64,000 nt of DNA from JAHEEM01 sp036396795 (GTDB taxonomy: Bacteria > Pseudomonadota > Gammaproteobacteria > Steroidobacterales > Rariloculaceae), in NCBI GenBank assembly GCA_036396795.1, contig DASWKF010000094.1:1-64000 (forward strand), given 5' to 3'. The position numbers and the translations under genes are program-made. Shown here piece by piece: positions 52,874 to 62,351 of the stretch. The notes under the pieces were generated by a model. It saw only the letters and a program-made list of their open reading frames with translations, searched no databases and was not told where the DNA came from. Each line of letters starts with the position of its first letter. Position 1 is the first letter of the stretch.

Positions 52874-54646
52874 ATGCGCACTCATTACTGCGGCCAAGTC
52901 ACCGACGCGCTCATCGGCCAGGACGTCACGGTCGCCGGCTGGGTACACCGGCGCCGCGACCACGGCGGCGTGATCTTCATCGATCTGCGGGATCGAGAGG
53001 GCCTGCTGCAAATCGTTTGCGATCCCGATTTCGCCGAGGTGTTCAGCGCCGCCGAGAAAGTGCGCAGCGAGTACGTGCTGACGATCACAGGCAAGCTGCG
53101 CGAGCGCCCCGAGGGCACGATCAATCCCGACTTGCCCACGGGCCGGGTGGAGCTGCTCGCGCATACGCTGACGATACTCAACGAGTCGAAGACGCCGCCG
53201 CTGCACCACGACGAGCACGCCGGCGAGGAGCTGCGCCTGCGCTATCGCTATCTCGACCTGCGCCGCGAGCAAATGCAGAAGAACCTTCGATTGCGTCATC
53301 GCGTCGCCAAGTCGGTGCGCGATTTTCTCGACGGCGCGGGTTTCATCGAGATGGAAACTCCGATCCTGACGAAGACCACGCCCGAAGGCGCGCGCGATTA
53401 CCTCGTGCCGAGCCGCACGCATCCGGGCAAGTTTTTCGCCTTGCCGCAATCGCCGCAGCTGATGAAGCAGCTGCTCATGATGTCGGGCTTCGACCGCTAC
53501 TATCAGATCGTCAAGTGCTTCCGCGACGAGGATTTGCGCGCCGACCGCCAGCCCGAGTTCACGCAGATCGACGTCGAGACCGCGTTTCTCGACGAGGGCG
53601 CGATCATGGACGTCATGGAAACGATGATCCGCGAGATCTTCAAGCGCGTGCTCGAGGTCGATTTGCCCACGCCCTTCCCGCGCCTCACCCATGCGCAGGC
53701 GATGCAGAGCTTCGGCCGCGACGCGCCCGATCTCAGGAACCCGTTGCGGCTCGTCGAGGTCGCCGATCTGCTTGCCGACGTCGAGTTCAAGGTCTTCGCC
53801 GGTCCCGCGGCCGATCCAGAGAGCCGCGTCGCAGCGATTCGGTTGCCGGGCGGCGCCAAGCTCACACGCAAGGAGATCGACGGCTACACCGACTTGGTCG
53901 GGCGCCACGGCGCCAAGGGCCTGGCTTATATAAAGGTGAACGACGCCCGCGCAGGCCTCGCCGGATTGCAATCGCCGATCCTGAAGTTCCTGCCCGAGGC
54001 GGCGGTGCGCGCGGTGCTCGAGCGCCTCGCTGCGGCGAGCGGCGATCTGCTGTTCTTCGGCGCCGACAAGGCCGCCGTCGTCAACGCGAGCTTAGGCGCG
54101 CTGCGCGACCAGCTCGGGCTCGACCTCGGATTGCTCGAAGGCGCGTGGCAGCCGCTGTGGGTGGTCGACTTCCCGGTGTTCGAGAAGGCTGCCGACGGCG
54201 GCTGGACGTCCTCGCATCATCCGTTCACGGCGCCGTATACGGCATCGGTGCAAGAGCTCAAGCGCGACCCGGGACGGACGCTTTCGCGCGCCTATGACAT
54301 GGTGCTCAACGGCATCGAGATCGGCGGCGGATCGATCCGCATCCACCGTCCGGACATGCAGTCGGCGGTGTTCGAGGTGCTCGGGATCGGCGCGGAGGAA
54401 GCCGAGGCCAAGTTCGGATTTCTGTTGACGGCGATGGACTACGGCTGCCCGCCGCACGGCGGCATCGCTTTCGGCCTGGACCGGCTGGTGATGCTCATGG
54501 CGGGCGCCGAGACCATCCGCGACGTGATTGCGTTTCCGAAGACCCAAACCGCCAGCGATCTCCTGACCGGTGCGCCCAGCGAGGCTGCGGCCTCGCAGCT
54601 CGAAGAGGTCGGCATCCGCTTGCGCGCCCCGCCCCCGCGTGAGTGA
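52874..54646 (+). CDS. aspS: Aspartate-tRNA ligase AspS, probably non-discriminating type
   Basis: AspS charges tRNA-Asp. The 590-residue enzyme is the bacterial class with an N-terminal OB anticodon-binding domain, a class II catalytic core (FRDEDLRADRQPEFTQ, GIAFGLDRL) and the GAD insertion domain (about residues 290-420). In the OB fold it reads WVHRRRDHGG. His30 at this place, instead of Leu, goes with relaxed tRNA-Asn charging in the Pseudomonas enzyme, so a GatCAB amidotransferase is expected elsewhere. ATG 52874 is used; an upstream frame start at 52835 adds unconserved residues. Confidence 0.94.
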   Translation: MRTHYCGQVTDALIGQDVTVAGWVHRRRDHGGVIFIDLRDREGLLQIVCDPDFAEVFSAAEKVRSEYVLTITGKLRERPEGTINPDLPTGRVELLAHTLTILNESKTPPLHHDEHAGEELRLRYRYLDLRREQMQKNLRLRHRVAKSVRDFLDGAGFIEMETPILTKTTPEGARDYLVPSRTHPGKFFALPQSPQLMKQLLMMSGFDRYYQIVKCFRDEDLRADRQPEFTQIDVETAFLDEGAIMDVMETMIREIFKRVLEVDLPTPFPRLTHAQAMQSFGRDAPDLRNPLRLVEVADLLADVEFKVFAGPAADPESRVAAIRLPGGAKLTRKEIDGYTDLVGRHGAKGLAYIKVNDARAGLAGLQSPILKFLPEAAVRAVLERLAAASGDLLFFGADKAAVVNASLGALRDQLGLDLGLLEGAWQPLWVVDFPVFEKAADGGWTSSHHPFTAPYTASVQELKRDPGRTLSRAYDMVLNGIEIGGGSIRIHRPDMQSAVFEVLGIGAEEAEAKFGFLLTAMDYGCPPHGGIAFGLDRLVMLMAGAETIRDVIAFPKTQTASDLLTGAPSEAAASQLEEVGIRLRAPPPRE

Positions 54647-55085
54647 GACGCGAAGCTACAAGCGTCCCGAATCGGTGCTCGTCGTCGTGCATACGCAGGA
54701 CCTCGAATGTCTGCTGCTCGAACGCGTGCATCCGCAAGGCTTCTGGCAATCGGTGACCGGCAGCCTGCGCTGGGACGAGACGCCGCTTGATGCCGCCGCG
54801 CGCGAGCTTGAGGAGGAGACGGGCCTCGATCCCGCAGGTATGGCCGACGCCGGGACCGAGAGAAGCTTTCCGATTCTGCCGGCCTGGCGGCATCGTTATC
54901 CGCCCGACGTGAGCGCAAATCTCGAGCACTGGTTTTACCTCGCGATTCCGCAAGCCTGCGCGGTGCGCCTCAATCCCGGCGAGCACCGCGGCTACGAGTG
55001 GCTGGCGCTCGAGCCTGCGATCGAGCGCGCGAGCTCGTGGACCAATCGCGAGGCGCTGCAGCGGCTGCGCGGCGGTGGCGGCTGA
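54639..55085 (+). CDS. nudB: Dihydroneopterin triphosphate diphosphatase NudB
   Basis: NudB removes pyrophosphate from dihydroneopterin triphosphate in folate synthesis. The 148-residue protein begins (M)SETRSYKRPESVLVVV, has a Nudix box (GSLRWDE, then RELEEETGL) and the family segments FWQSVTG and WFYLAIP. The GTG start at 54639 overlaps the aspS stop region. The aspS-nudB pair matches E. coli. Confidence 0.9.
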   Translation: MSETRSYKRPESVLVVVHTQDLECLLLERVHPQGFWQSVTGSLRWDETPLDAAARELEEETGLDPAGMADAGTERSFPILPAWRHRYPPDVSANLEHWFYLAIPQACAVRLNPGEHRGYEWLALEPAIERASSWTNREALQRLRGGGG

Positions 55086-55091
55086 AGCGTC

Positions 55092-55721
55092 GTGGCGATG
55101 ACGCCGGTGATCGTCGTGCACGGCCTGTGGATGCCCGGCGCCGAGACCTGGTTTTTGCGGCGGCGTCTGCGCAGAGCCGGCTTCGACCCGCTGCAGTTTC
55201 GCTACCCGACCGTCACCGAGGACGTCACTCAGGGGGCCGCGCGTCTCGAGTCGTTTCTCGCGAGCGTGCCGGGCGAGACGCGGCATCTGATCGGCCATAG
55301 CCTGGGCGGCCTGGTGATCCTCGAGATGCTAGAGCGGCATGCGCCGCCTGGTGTCGGCCGGCTGGTGCTGCTCGGCAGCCCGTTGCGCGGCAGCGCCGCG
55401 GCGGCGAATCTGCTTCGCTATCCGGGTGGCTGCCGGCTGCTGGGGCGTGCCATGGCCCAATGTCTCGCCGACGGGGGCAGGCGCCGCTGGGCGGGGCCGC
55501 AGCCGCTCGGCGTGATCGCAGGCAGCCGGCCGGTCGGCCTCGGCCGGCTGCTCGGGCCGATGCCGGTACCGCACGACGGCACCGTGGCCGTGGCCGAGAC
55601 CCGGATCGAAGGCGCCGCCGATCACCTGGTGCTGCCGGTGACTCATCTTTCGATGCTGTGGTCGGCGGCCGTCGCCGATCAGGCCGTGCATTTTCTTCGC
55701 GAGGGCCGCTTCGCTCACTAG
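55092..55721 (+). CDS. Alpha/beta-fold hydrolase (lipase-like)
   Basis: The 209-residue protein has an N-terminal PVIVVHGLWMPG oxyanion region, the nucleophile elbow GHSLGG near residue 74, and a candidate catalytic His in PVTHLSML near residue 185 with Asp in PHDGTVAV. No signal peptide is visible, so it is probably cytoplasmic. The substrate is unknown. It starts with GTG 7 bp after nudB and its stop overlaps convergent mutS by 4 bp. Confidence 0.82.
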   Translation: MAMTPVIVVHGLWMPGAETWFLRRRLRRAGFDPLQFRYPTVTEDVTQGAARLESFLASVPGETRHLIGHSLGGLVILEMLERHAPPGVGRLVLLGSPLRGSAAAANLLRYPGGCRLLGRAMAQCLADGGRRRWAGPQPLGVIAGSRPVGLGRLLGPMPVPHDGTVAVAETRIEGAADHLVLPVTHLSMLWSAAVADQAVHFLREGRFAH

Positions 55722-58309
55722 CTCCGCTCGCGGGCGTGCTCCGCGAGCTCCTGCAACAGCGCCCAGGCATCCCGCGGCGACAGGCCGTCGGCGTCCAGCG
55801 ATGCCAGGCGCGCACGCAGCTCCTCGGCGACGGCGTCGCTTTCCGGCACTGCGCCGAAAGGCAAGCGTGCTTGCGGGCCGGCGCCGCGCAGGTCCTCGAG
55901 CTCGCGCTCGAGCTGGCCGAGGTAGCGGCGCGCCGCGTCGATGACGGCCTGCGGCACGCCGGCAAGCCTGGCGACGTGCAGGCCGTAGCTCTGATTCGCC
56001 GGGCCTTGCTTGACGCTGTGCAGGAAGATCAGCTCCTCGCCGTGCTCGGTAGCGTCGAGGTGCACGTTGGCCGTCGCCGGCAGCTCCTCGGCGAGGCCCG
56101 TGAGCTCGAAGTAGTGGGTCGCGAACAAGGTGAACGCGCGCGGCCCCTGAGCGATGAAACGCGCCGCCGCCCAAGCCAGCGACAAGCCGTCGAAGGTGCT
56201 GGTGCCGCGGCCGATCTCGTCCATGATCACGAGGCTCGAATCGGTCGCGTTATTCAGAATGTTTGCCGTCTCGGTCATCTCGACCATGAAGGTCGAGCGC
56301 CCGGCGGCGAGATCGTCGCCCGCGCCGATGCGCGTGAAGATCCGGTCGACCGGGCCGATCACGGCCGAGGCGGCCGGCACGAAGCTGCCGATGTGGGCGA
56401 GGATCACGATCAACGCTGTCTGGCGCATATAGGTCGACTTGCCGCCCATGTTCGGCCCGGTGATCACGAGCAGGCGGCGCTGATCGTCGAGCGTCAGATC
56501 GTTGGGCACGAACGGCGCCGAGCTCGCCTGCTCGACGCTCAGATGGCGGCCGTCCGCATAGCGGATCTCGGGGCGCTCGCTGAGCTTTGGACGCACGAGG
56601 CTCAAGCGCAGCGCCCGCTCCGCAAGATTGCCGAGCACGTCGACCTCGGCGAGCGCCGCCGCCGTGTGTTGCAGCGCCGCCAGCGACTCGTTGAGGCGAT
56701 CGAGCAGCGCCTCGTAGAGCGCCCGCTCGCGCGCCAGCGCCCGCTCGCGCGCGCCGAGAACCTTGTCCTCGAATTCCTTGAGCTGCGGCGTCACGTAGCG
56801 CTCGGCGCTCTTCAAGGTCTGGCGGCGCACGTAGTCCGCCGGCGCCGCCTCGGCCTGCGCCCGCGAGATCTCGATGTAGTAGCCGTGCACGCGGTTGTAG
56901 CCCAGCCGCAAGCCGCTCAAGCCGGTGCGCTCGCGTTCCCGGGTCTCGAGCTCGTCGAGAAAACGCTTCGCGTCCTGGCTGATCGCGCGCAGCTCGTCGA
57001 GCTCGGCGTCGTGGCCGGCGGCGATCACGCCACCGTCGCGAATCGAGACCGGCGGCTCGGCGACGACGGCCCGCTCGAGCAGCGCCTGCTCCTGCGCGTG
57101 CGGGCCGATGCACAGACAGAGCTCCTCGAGCCGCGGCACGCCCGCAAGCGCATCCAAGGCACCGCGTATCGCCGGCAGCCTGGCGAGGGCTTCGCGCAGC
57201 CTCGAGAGGTCGCGCGGCCTCGCCGAGCGCAGCGCGACGCGCGCGAGTATGCGCTCGAGGTCGCCGATCTCGTCGAGCTCGGCGCGAAGCTCCGATGGTC
57301 TCGCCTGCGTCAACGCCGCCACCGCGTCCTGGCGCGCGTGCAACACGCTGCGGTCGCGAATCGGCTGATTGAGCCAGTGCCGTAGCAGCCGGCTGCCCAT
57401 CGGTGTCGCGCAGCGGTCCATGAGCCCCGCGAGCGTGAACTCATCGCGCTTGCCCAGGCTCGTCTCGAGCTCGAGGTTGCGCCGCGTCGCTGCGTCCATG
57501 ATCAGGGTGCTCTCGAGGCGCTGGCGCGTGAGCCCGCGAACGTGCGGCACCGCGGCGAGCTGCGTGTCCTTGAGGTATTGCAGCAGCGCGCCCGCGGCCG
57601 CCACGCCCAAGGGCGCGTCCTCGACGTCGAAGCCCGAAAGATCGCGTGTGGCGAATTGGCGGCAGAGGTGCTCGCGCCCGGTATCGCTACGGAAATGCCA
57701 GCTGGGTCGTTCGCGCAGCCGCGCGCGCCCGGCGAGGCCTTCGGGCCGCTCGCCGTCCTCGGCGACGAGAAGCTCGGCGGGCCTGAGCCGCTCGAGCTCG
57801 GCATTGAGCGCCTCGGCATTCTCGAGCGCGGTGACCCAGAAGCGCCCGCTCGCCAGATCCAGCCAGGCGAGACCGTAGCTCGGCGGGCTCTGTGGCGCGC
57901 CCACGGCGAGGGCGGCGAGATAGCTCGAGCGCTTGGCGTCGAGCAGGGCCTCGTCGGTCAGGGTGCCGGGCGTGACGACCCGAACGACCCGGCGCTCCAC
58001 CGGCCCCTTGGCGGCACGCGGATCGCCGATCTGCTCGCAGATCGCCACCGATTCGCCGAGCCGCACCAGGCGCGCGAGGTAGTTGTCGACGGAGTGCGCC
58101 GGCACGCCGGCCATCGGAATCGGCTGGCCGGCCGACTCGCCGCGGGTCGTCAGGGCGATGTCGATGAGCTTGGCGGCGCGGCGCGCGTCGTCGTAGAAGA
58201 GCTCGTAGAAATCCCCCATGCGATAGAGCAGCAGCGTGTCCGGGAACCCGGCCTTGAGGCTCAGGTACTGCTGCATCATCGGCGTATGGGCTTTGGTCGC
58301 GGCGTTCAT
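55718..58309 (-). CDS. mutS: DNA mismatch repair protein MutS
   Basis: MutS recognises mismatches and recruits MutL. The 863-residue protein has the N-terminal mismatch-binding domain with GDFYELFYDDA (a Phe-x-Glu motif), connector, lever and clamp domains, and the C-terminal ATPase with Walker A GPNMGGKST near residue 625 and SLVIMDEIGRGTSTFDG near residue 700. ATG 58309 is used. It is divergent from the glycosyltransferase gene. Confidence 0.97.
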   Translation of the reverse strand: MNAATKAHTPMMQQYLSLKAGFPDTLLLYRMGDFYELFYDDARRAAKLIDIALTTRGESAGQPIPMAGVPAHSVDNYLARLVRLGESVAICEQIGDPRAAKGPVERRVVRVVTPGTLTDEALLDAKRSSYLAALAVGAPQSPPSYGLAWLDLASGRFWVTALENAEALNAELERLRPAELLVAEDGERPEGLAGRARLRERPSWHFRSDTGREHLCRQFATRDLSGFDVEDAPLGVAAAGALLQYLKDTQLAAVPHVRGLTRQRLESTLIMDAATRRNLELETSLGKRDEFTLAGLMDRCATPMGSRLLRHWLNQPIRDRSVLHARQDAVAALTQARPSELRAELDEIGDLERILARVALRSARPRDLSRLREALARLPAIRGALDALAGVPRLEELCLCIGPHAQEQALLERAVVAEPPVSIRDGGVIAAGHDAELDELRAISQDAKRFLDELETRERERTGLSGLRLGYNRVHGYYIEISRAQAEAAPADYVRRQTLKSAERYVTPQLKEFEDKVLGARERALARERALYEALLDRLNESLAALQHTAAALAEVDVLGNLAERALRLSLVRPKLSERPEIRYADGRHLSVEQASSAPFVPNDLTLDDQRRLLVITGPNMGGKSTYMRQTALIVILAHIGSFVPAASAVIGPVDRIFTRIGAGDDLAAGRSTFMVEMTETANILNNATDSSLVIMDEIGRGTSTFDGLSLAWAAARFIAQGPRAFTLFATHYFELTGLAEELPATANVHLDATEHGEELIFLHSVKQGPANQSYGLHVARLAGVPQAVIDAARRYLGQLERELEDLRGAGPQARLPFGAVPESDAVAEELRARLASLDADGLSPRDAWALLQELAEHARERS

Positions 58310-58350
58310 CGGCAGACCGCTATTGTAAGCGCGCGGGTTAAGATCGGCGC

Positions 58351-59448
58351 ATGCGCGTTGTCCATCTCGAAGCCGGCATGCAGCTCTTCGGCGGCGTGCG
58401 GCAGCTACGCTATCTCGTCCAGGGCCTCGGGCGCCTCGGCGTCGACAACGTGCTGCTCTGCCCCCGGGGCAGCGCGATCGCGGGCTCGGGAACGCCGGCC
58501 GAGGTCATCGAGCTTGCGATGCGCGGCGATCTCGATTTCGGAATGCGCCGCCGGATCGCCGAGGTGCTGCGCGCCGTGCGGCCGGATCTCCTGCACGTGC
58601 ATTCACGCCGCGGCGCGGACCTCTACGGCGGCTTCGCCGCGCGTCGCGCCGGCGTCGCCGCGGTGCTGACGCGCCGGGTCGAGAGCGTCGAGCCCGGCCC
58701 CTGGGCACGCTTCAAGTACGCCGCTTACGATCGCGTCATCGCGATCTCAAGGGCGATTCGCGCGCAACTCGTCGACGACGTCGGGCTTGCGCCCGGCCGG
58801 GTCGCGCTCGTGCCCAGTGCCGTGGACACCGAGCTGTTTCATCCCACCGGCACGCGCGGGCGCTTGACGGACGCCTTCGGCCTGCCGGCGGACGCGCGCG
58901 TGCTCGGCTGCATCGCGCAGCTGATCCCGCGCAAGGGGCATGAGCTCCTATTGCGCAGCTTCGCGCGCCTGGCGGCGCGCTTTCGGCGCTTGCATCTGGT
59001 GTGCTTCGGCGAGGGCGGCTTGCGCGCGACGCTCCAGCGCCGCATCGAAACCTTGGGCCTGAGCTCGCAGGTCAGGCTCGCGGGCTTCAGAACGGACATC
59101 GCCGAGCTGATTCCTGAGCTCGATCTGCTGGTGCATCCGGCCGAGCGCGAGGGGCTCGGCGTGGCGGTGCTCGAGGCCATGGCTGCCTGTGTGCCGGTCG
59201 TCGCCTGCAGCGTCGGCGGCGTCGTCGACCTCATCGAGGACGGGGTGACCGGCTTGCTCGTGCGCCCGGGCGACGAGCTCGGCCTCACCGATGCGATCCA
59301 ACGCGCGCTCACCGACTCGGCGCTGCGGACCCGTCTTGCGGACCGCGCGCGGCGAGTGGCCGAGACGGAGTTTTCGGTCGCGCGCATGGTAGAAGCTAAT
59401 CTCGAGATCTATCGACAGGTGCGACGGGAACATGGCCGAAACCGATGA
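58351..59448 (+). CDS. GT4-type glycosyltransferase
   Basis: The 365-residue protein is a GT-B retaining glycosyltransferase of family 4 type. It has N-terminal LEAGMQLFGGVRQLRYLVQGL and HVHSRRGADLYGG, and C-terminal AQLIPRKGHELLLRSFARL, the E-x7-E motif EREGLGVAVLE near residue 268 and VACSVGGVVDLIEDG. The donor and acceptor are unknown, and no other polysaccharide genes are nearby. Related genes annotated for LPS core or O-antigen synthesis are plausible but unproven matches. It overlaps pncC by 17 bp. Confidence 0.85.
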   Translation: MRVVHLEAGMQLFGGVRQLRYLVQGLGRLGVDNVLLCPRGSAIAGSGTPAEVIELAMRGDLDFGMRRRIAEVLRAVRPDLLHVHSRRGADLYGGFAARRAGVAAVLTRRVESVEPGPWARFKYAAYDRVIAISRAIRAQLVDDVGLAPGRVALVPSAVDTELFHPTGTRGRLTDAFGLPADARVLGCIAQLIPRKGHELLLRSFARLAARFRRLHLVCFGEGGLRATLQRRIETLGLSSQVRLAGFRTDIAELIPELDLLVHPAEREGLGVAVLEAMAACVPVVACSVGGVVDLIEDGVTGLLVRPGDELGLTDAIQRALTDSALRTRLADRARRVAETEFSVARMVEANLEIYRQVRREHGRNR

Positions 59449-59935
59449 GGCGCTGGCGGCGCTCGCGCGCGAGCTCGGCGGCGCCTTGAGGAAGGCGGGC
59501 GTCAAGGTCGCGACCGCGGAGTCCTGCACGGGCGGCTGGCTCGCCAAGAGCATCACCGACGTCGCCGGCAGCTCGGCGTGGTTCGGCTGGGGCGTCGTCA
59601 GCTATTCGAACGCGGCCAAGGCGAGCCTGCTGGGGGTGCCCGAGACGCTGCTGGCGGCGCACGGCGCGGTCAGCGAGCCGGTGGTCAAGGCAATGGCGGA
59701 AGCCGCGCGACGCAGCGGCGGCGCCGACCTCGGCGTCGGCATCAGCGGCATCGCCGGGCCCGACGGCGCGACCCCCGGCAAGCCCGTCGGCACGGTCTGG
59801 GTCGCTTGGGCGAGCGGTGACGGCACTCGGGCCGAGCATCGCCTGTTCGCGGGCGACCGCGACGCCGTGCGCCGGCAGAGCGTCGCGCTGGCGCTCTGTG
59901 GGCTCTTGGCCGAGCTCGACCGGCGCCCGGCTTGA
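59432..59935 (+). CDS. pncC: Nicotinamide-nucleotide amidohydrolase PncC (CinA C-terminal domain)
   Basis: PncC deamidates NMN to nicotinate mononucleotide in the pyridine nucleotide cycle. The 167-residue single-domain protein has the CinA C-terminal signatures TAESCTGGWLAKSITDVAGSS near residue 30 and GVGISGIAGPDGATPGKPVG near residue 105. The N-terminal CinA domain is absent, as in E. coli PncC (YgaD). A pncC-recA neighbourhood is common; here thpR and a repeat element lie between them. Confidence 0.92.
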   Translation: MAETDEALAALARELGGALRKAGVKVATAESCTGGWLAKSITDVAGSSAWFGWGVVSYSNAAKASLLGVPETLLAAHGAVSEPVVKAMAEAARRSGGADLGVGISGIAGPDGATPGKPVGTVWVAWASGDGTRAEHRLFAGDRDAVRRQSVALALCGLLAELDRRPA

Positions 59936-60483
59936 CGGCGCCGGTTTCGGCAGCGCAGGCCGGAGGCCCGGCGCCGCGCCGGCGGGTGTTCTTCGCGCTC
60001 TGGCCGGACGCGGCGACGCGCAAGGCGATCGTGCGTGCGAGCCGCCAGGCGGTGCGCCGCAGCGGCGGGCGGGCGGTGCCGGAGGCGAATCTGCACATCA
60101 CGCTCGCGTTCCTCGGCCCGATCACGCCCGAGGATCTCGATCGCGTGCTGGCGATCGAGCCGCCGCCTTGCCGACCCTTCGGGCTCAGGCTCGAGCGCCT
60201 CGGCTTCTGGGACGGCTCGCGCGTGCTTTGGATCGGCCCGGCGGAGACCCCGCCGGCGTTGCTCGAGTTCGAGCAAGCGCTTTGGGACGGGCTCGTGGCG
60301 CTCGGCTTTACGCGCGAGCGGCGCATTTACCAGCCGCACCTGACGGTGGCGCGCAAGGCGCAGGCGGCGCGCGGCGAGGTGACGGCCGTGACCTGGCCGG
60401 TGTCGGGCATCGCGCTGGTCGAGTCGCGGCCGAGCCCGCGCAGCGCGCGCTACGAGGTGCTGCGCGAGTGGGCTTTCGCGTGA
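59932..60483 (+). CDS. thpR: RNA 2',3'-cyclic phosphodiesterase ThpR (LigT)
   Basis: ThpR belongs to the 2H phosphoesterases, which open 2',3'-cyclic phosphates and can join tRNA halves through 2'-5' linkages in vitro. The 183-residue product has both H-x-T motifs, HITLAFLG near residue 55 and HLTVARK near residue 137. The N-terminal 20 residues are Ala/Pro-rich. The start is TTG 59932, overlapping the pncC TGA. It is followed directly by the double inverted repeat. Confidence 0.88.
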   Translation: MTAPVSAAQAGGPAPRRRVFFALWPDAATRKAIVRASRQAVRRSGGRAVPEANLHITLAFLGPITPEDLDRVLAIEPPPCRPFGLRLERLGFWDGSRVLWIGPAETPPALLEFEQALWDGLVALGFTRERRIYQPHLTVARKAQAARGEVTAVTWPVSGIALVESRPSPRSARYEVLREWAFA

Positions 60484-60493
60484 GGCTGTCGGA

Positions 60494-60573
60494 AGACGCG
60501 GGAGCGGCGATATAGGCCCTCTCGGTCAGAGTTTCACATTCCCTCGAGGACCTATATCCCCGCTCCCGCGTCC
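60494..60573 (+). repeat. Long inverted repeat, first hairpin (stem A, loop X)
   Basis: Arms 60494-60516 and 60551-60573 pair at 21 of 23 positions (AGACGCGGGAGCGG...ATATAGG and its partner), enclosing a 34-nt loop that contains segment X (60519-60548). It begins 11 bp after the thpR stop. There is no U-tract, so it is not a normal terminator. The loop is complementary to the loop of the second hairpin. Confidence 0.85.
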
Positions 60574-60596
60574 TCCGGGTCGCCGTGGCGTTTGGG

Positions 60597-60672
60597 GCGT
60601 GAAGGCGGCGCCATGGGTGCTCGAAGGAATGTGAAACTCTGACTGAGAGCGCCCATGGCGCCGCCTTTACGC
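60597..60672 (+). repeat. Long inverted repeat, second hairpin (stem B, loop X')
   Basis: Arms 60597-60621 and 60648-60672 pair over about 25 bp, with wobbles at two positions (AAGGCGGCGCCATGGG and its partner). They enclose segment X' (60620-60649), which is the reverse complement of X at 28 of 30 positions. The B stem sequence is unrelated to the A stem. The last arm ends about 116 bp before the recA ATG. Confidence 0.85.
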
Positions 60673-60787
60673 CGCGCGGAGTAATTCTCGGTCGAGCGGC
60701 GAAAAAGCAGCGATGTTCCGGCTCCGAATCTGTGGAATAATCGAGCGCACATCTTTCTTCGTAGCACTCATAGCCCGGGACACACAT

Positions 60788-61811
<1,024 letters not shown>

Positions 61812-61834
<23 letters not shown>

Positions 61835-62300
61835 TCCGGACGCGGATCCGGCCGACGCCGAGCGGCGTTGCCGCCGGCAGGCCATGGACTTGCTGGCGAG
61901 GCGCGAGCACAGCCGGCTCGAGCTCGAGCGCAAGCTCGCTACCGGCGGCTTCGAGCCGCTCCTGATAGCGGCCGTGCTCGACGGCTTGCAGCGGGACCGC
62001 CTGTTGGAGGAAAGCCGCTACCTCGAGAGCTTCATCCGCGCGCATGCGCGCAAGGGCAAGGGCCCGGCGCGCATCCGCCTCGAGCTCAAGGAGCGCGGCG
62101 TCGCCGACGGCCCGATCCGCGACGCGCTGGCGCTCGCCGGCTTCGACTGGGTGGCGCTCGCGGCCGAGGCCCGGGCGAAACGCTTCGGAATGGTTCGGCC
62201 GAAAGACTTCAAGGAACGTGCGCGGCAGGCGAGATTCCTGCAATACCGGGGCTTTACGACCGATCAAATCAATGCGGCACTGGATCTTGCGGCCGATTAG
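61812..62300 (+). CDS. recX: Regulatory protein RecX
   Basis: RecX binds RecA filaments and inhibits recombinase activity. The 162-residue product has three-helix RecX repeats (RRQAMDLLARREHSRLELERKLA, ESRYLESFIRAHARKGKGPARIRLELKERG and FLQYRGFTTDQINAAL). The GTG start at 61812 overlaps the last 23 bp of recA and has GGAGG just ahead of it, though very close. An ATG at 61884 would remove part of the first repeat. It is translationally coupled to recA, as is usual. Confidence 0.9.
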
Positions 62301-62351
62301 CATTAGCGTGCGTTCCCCGACGCCGGGGGCACCCGCGAGAGCCGTAGTCCA

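Noticed and set aside
60308..60787. Minus-strand open frames through the double inverted repeat upstream of recA
   Set aside because: Coding signal is absent; the sequence is explained by two hairpins, and the frames run into thpR antisense.
60674..60787. LexA/SOS box ahead of recA
   Set aside because: Only an isolated CTGT half-site is present (near 60730), without ACAG at the right distance. A lineage-specific LexA motif cannot be excluded.
62315..62328. Terminator between recX and alaS
   Set aside because: The hairpin has only five GC pairs and is followed by GCACCC rather than a T-run.
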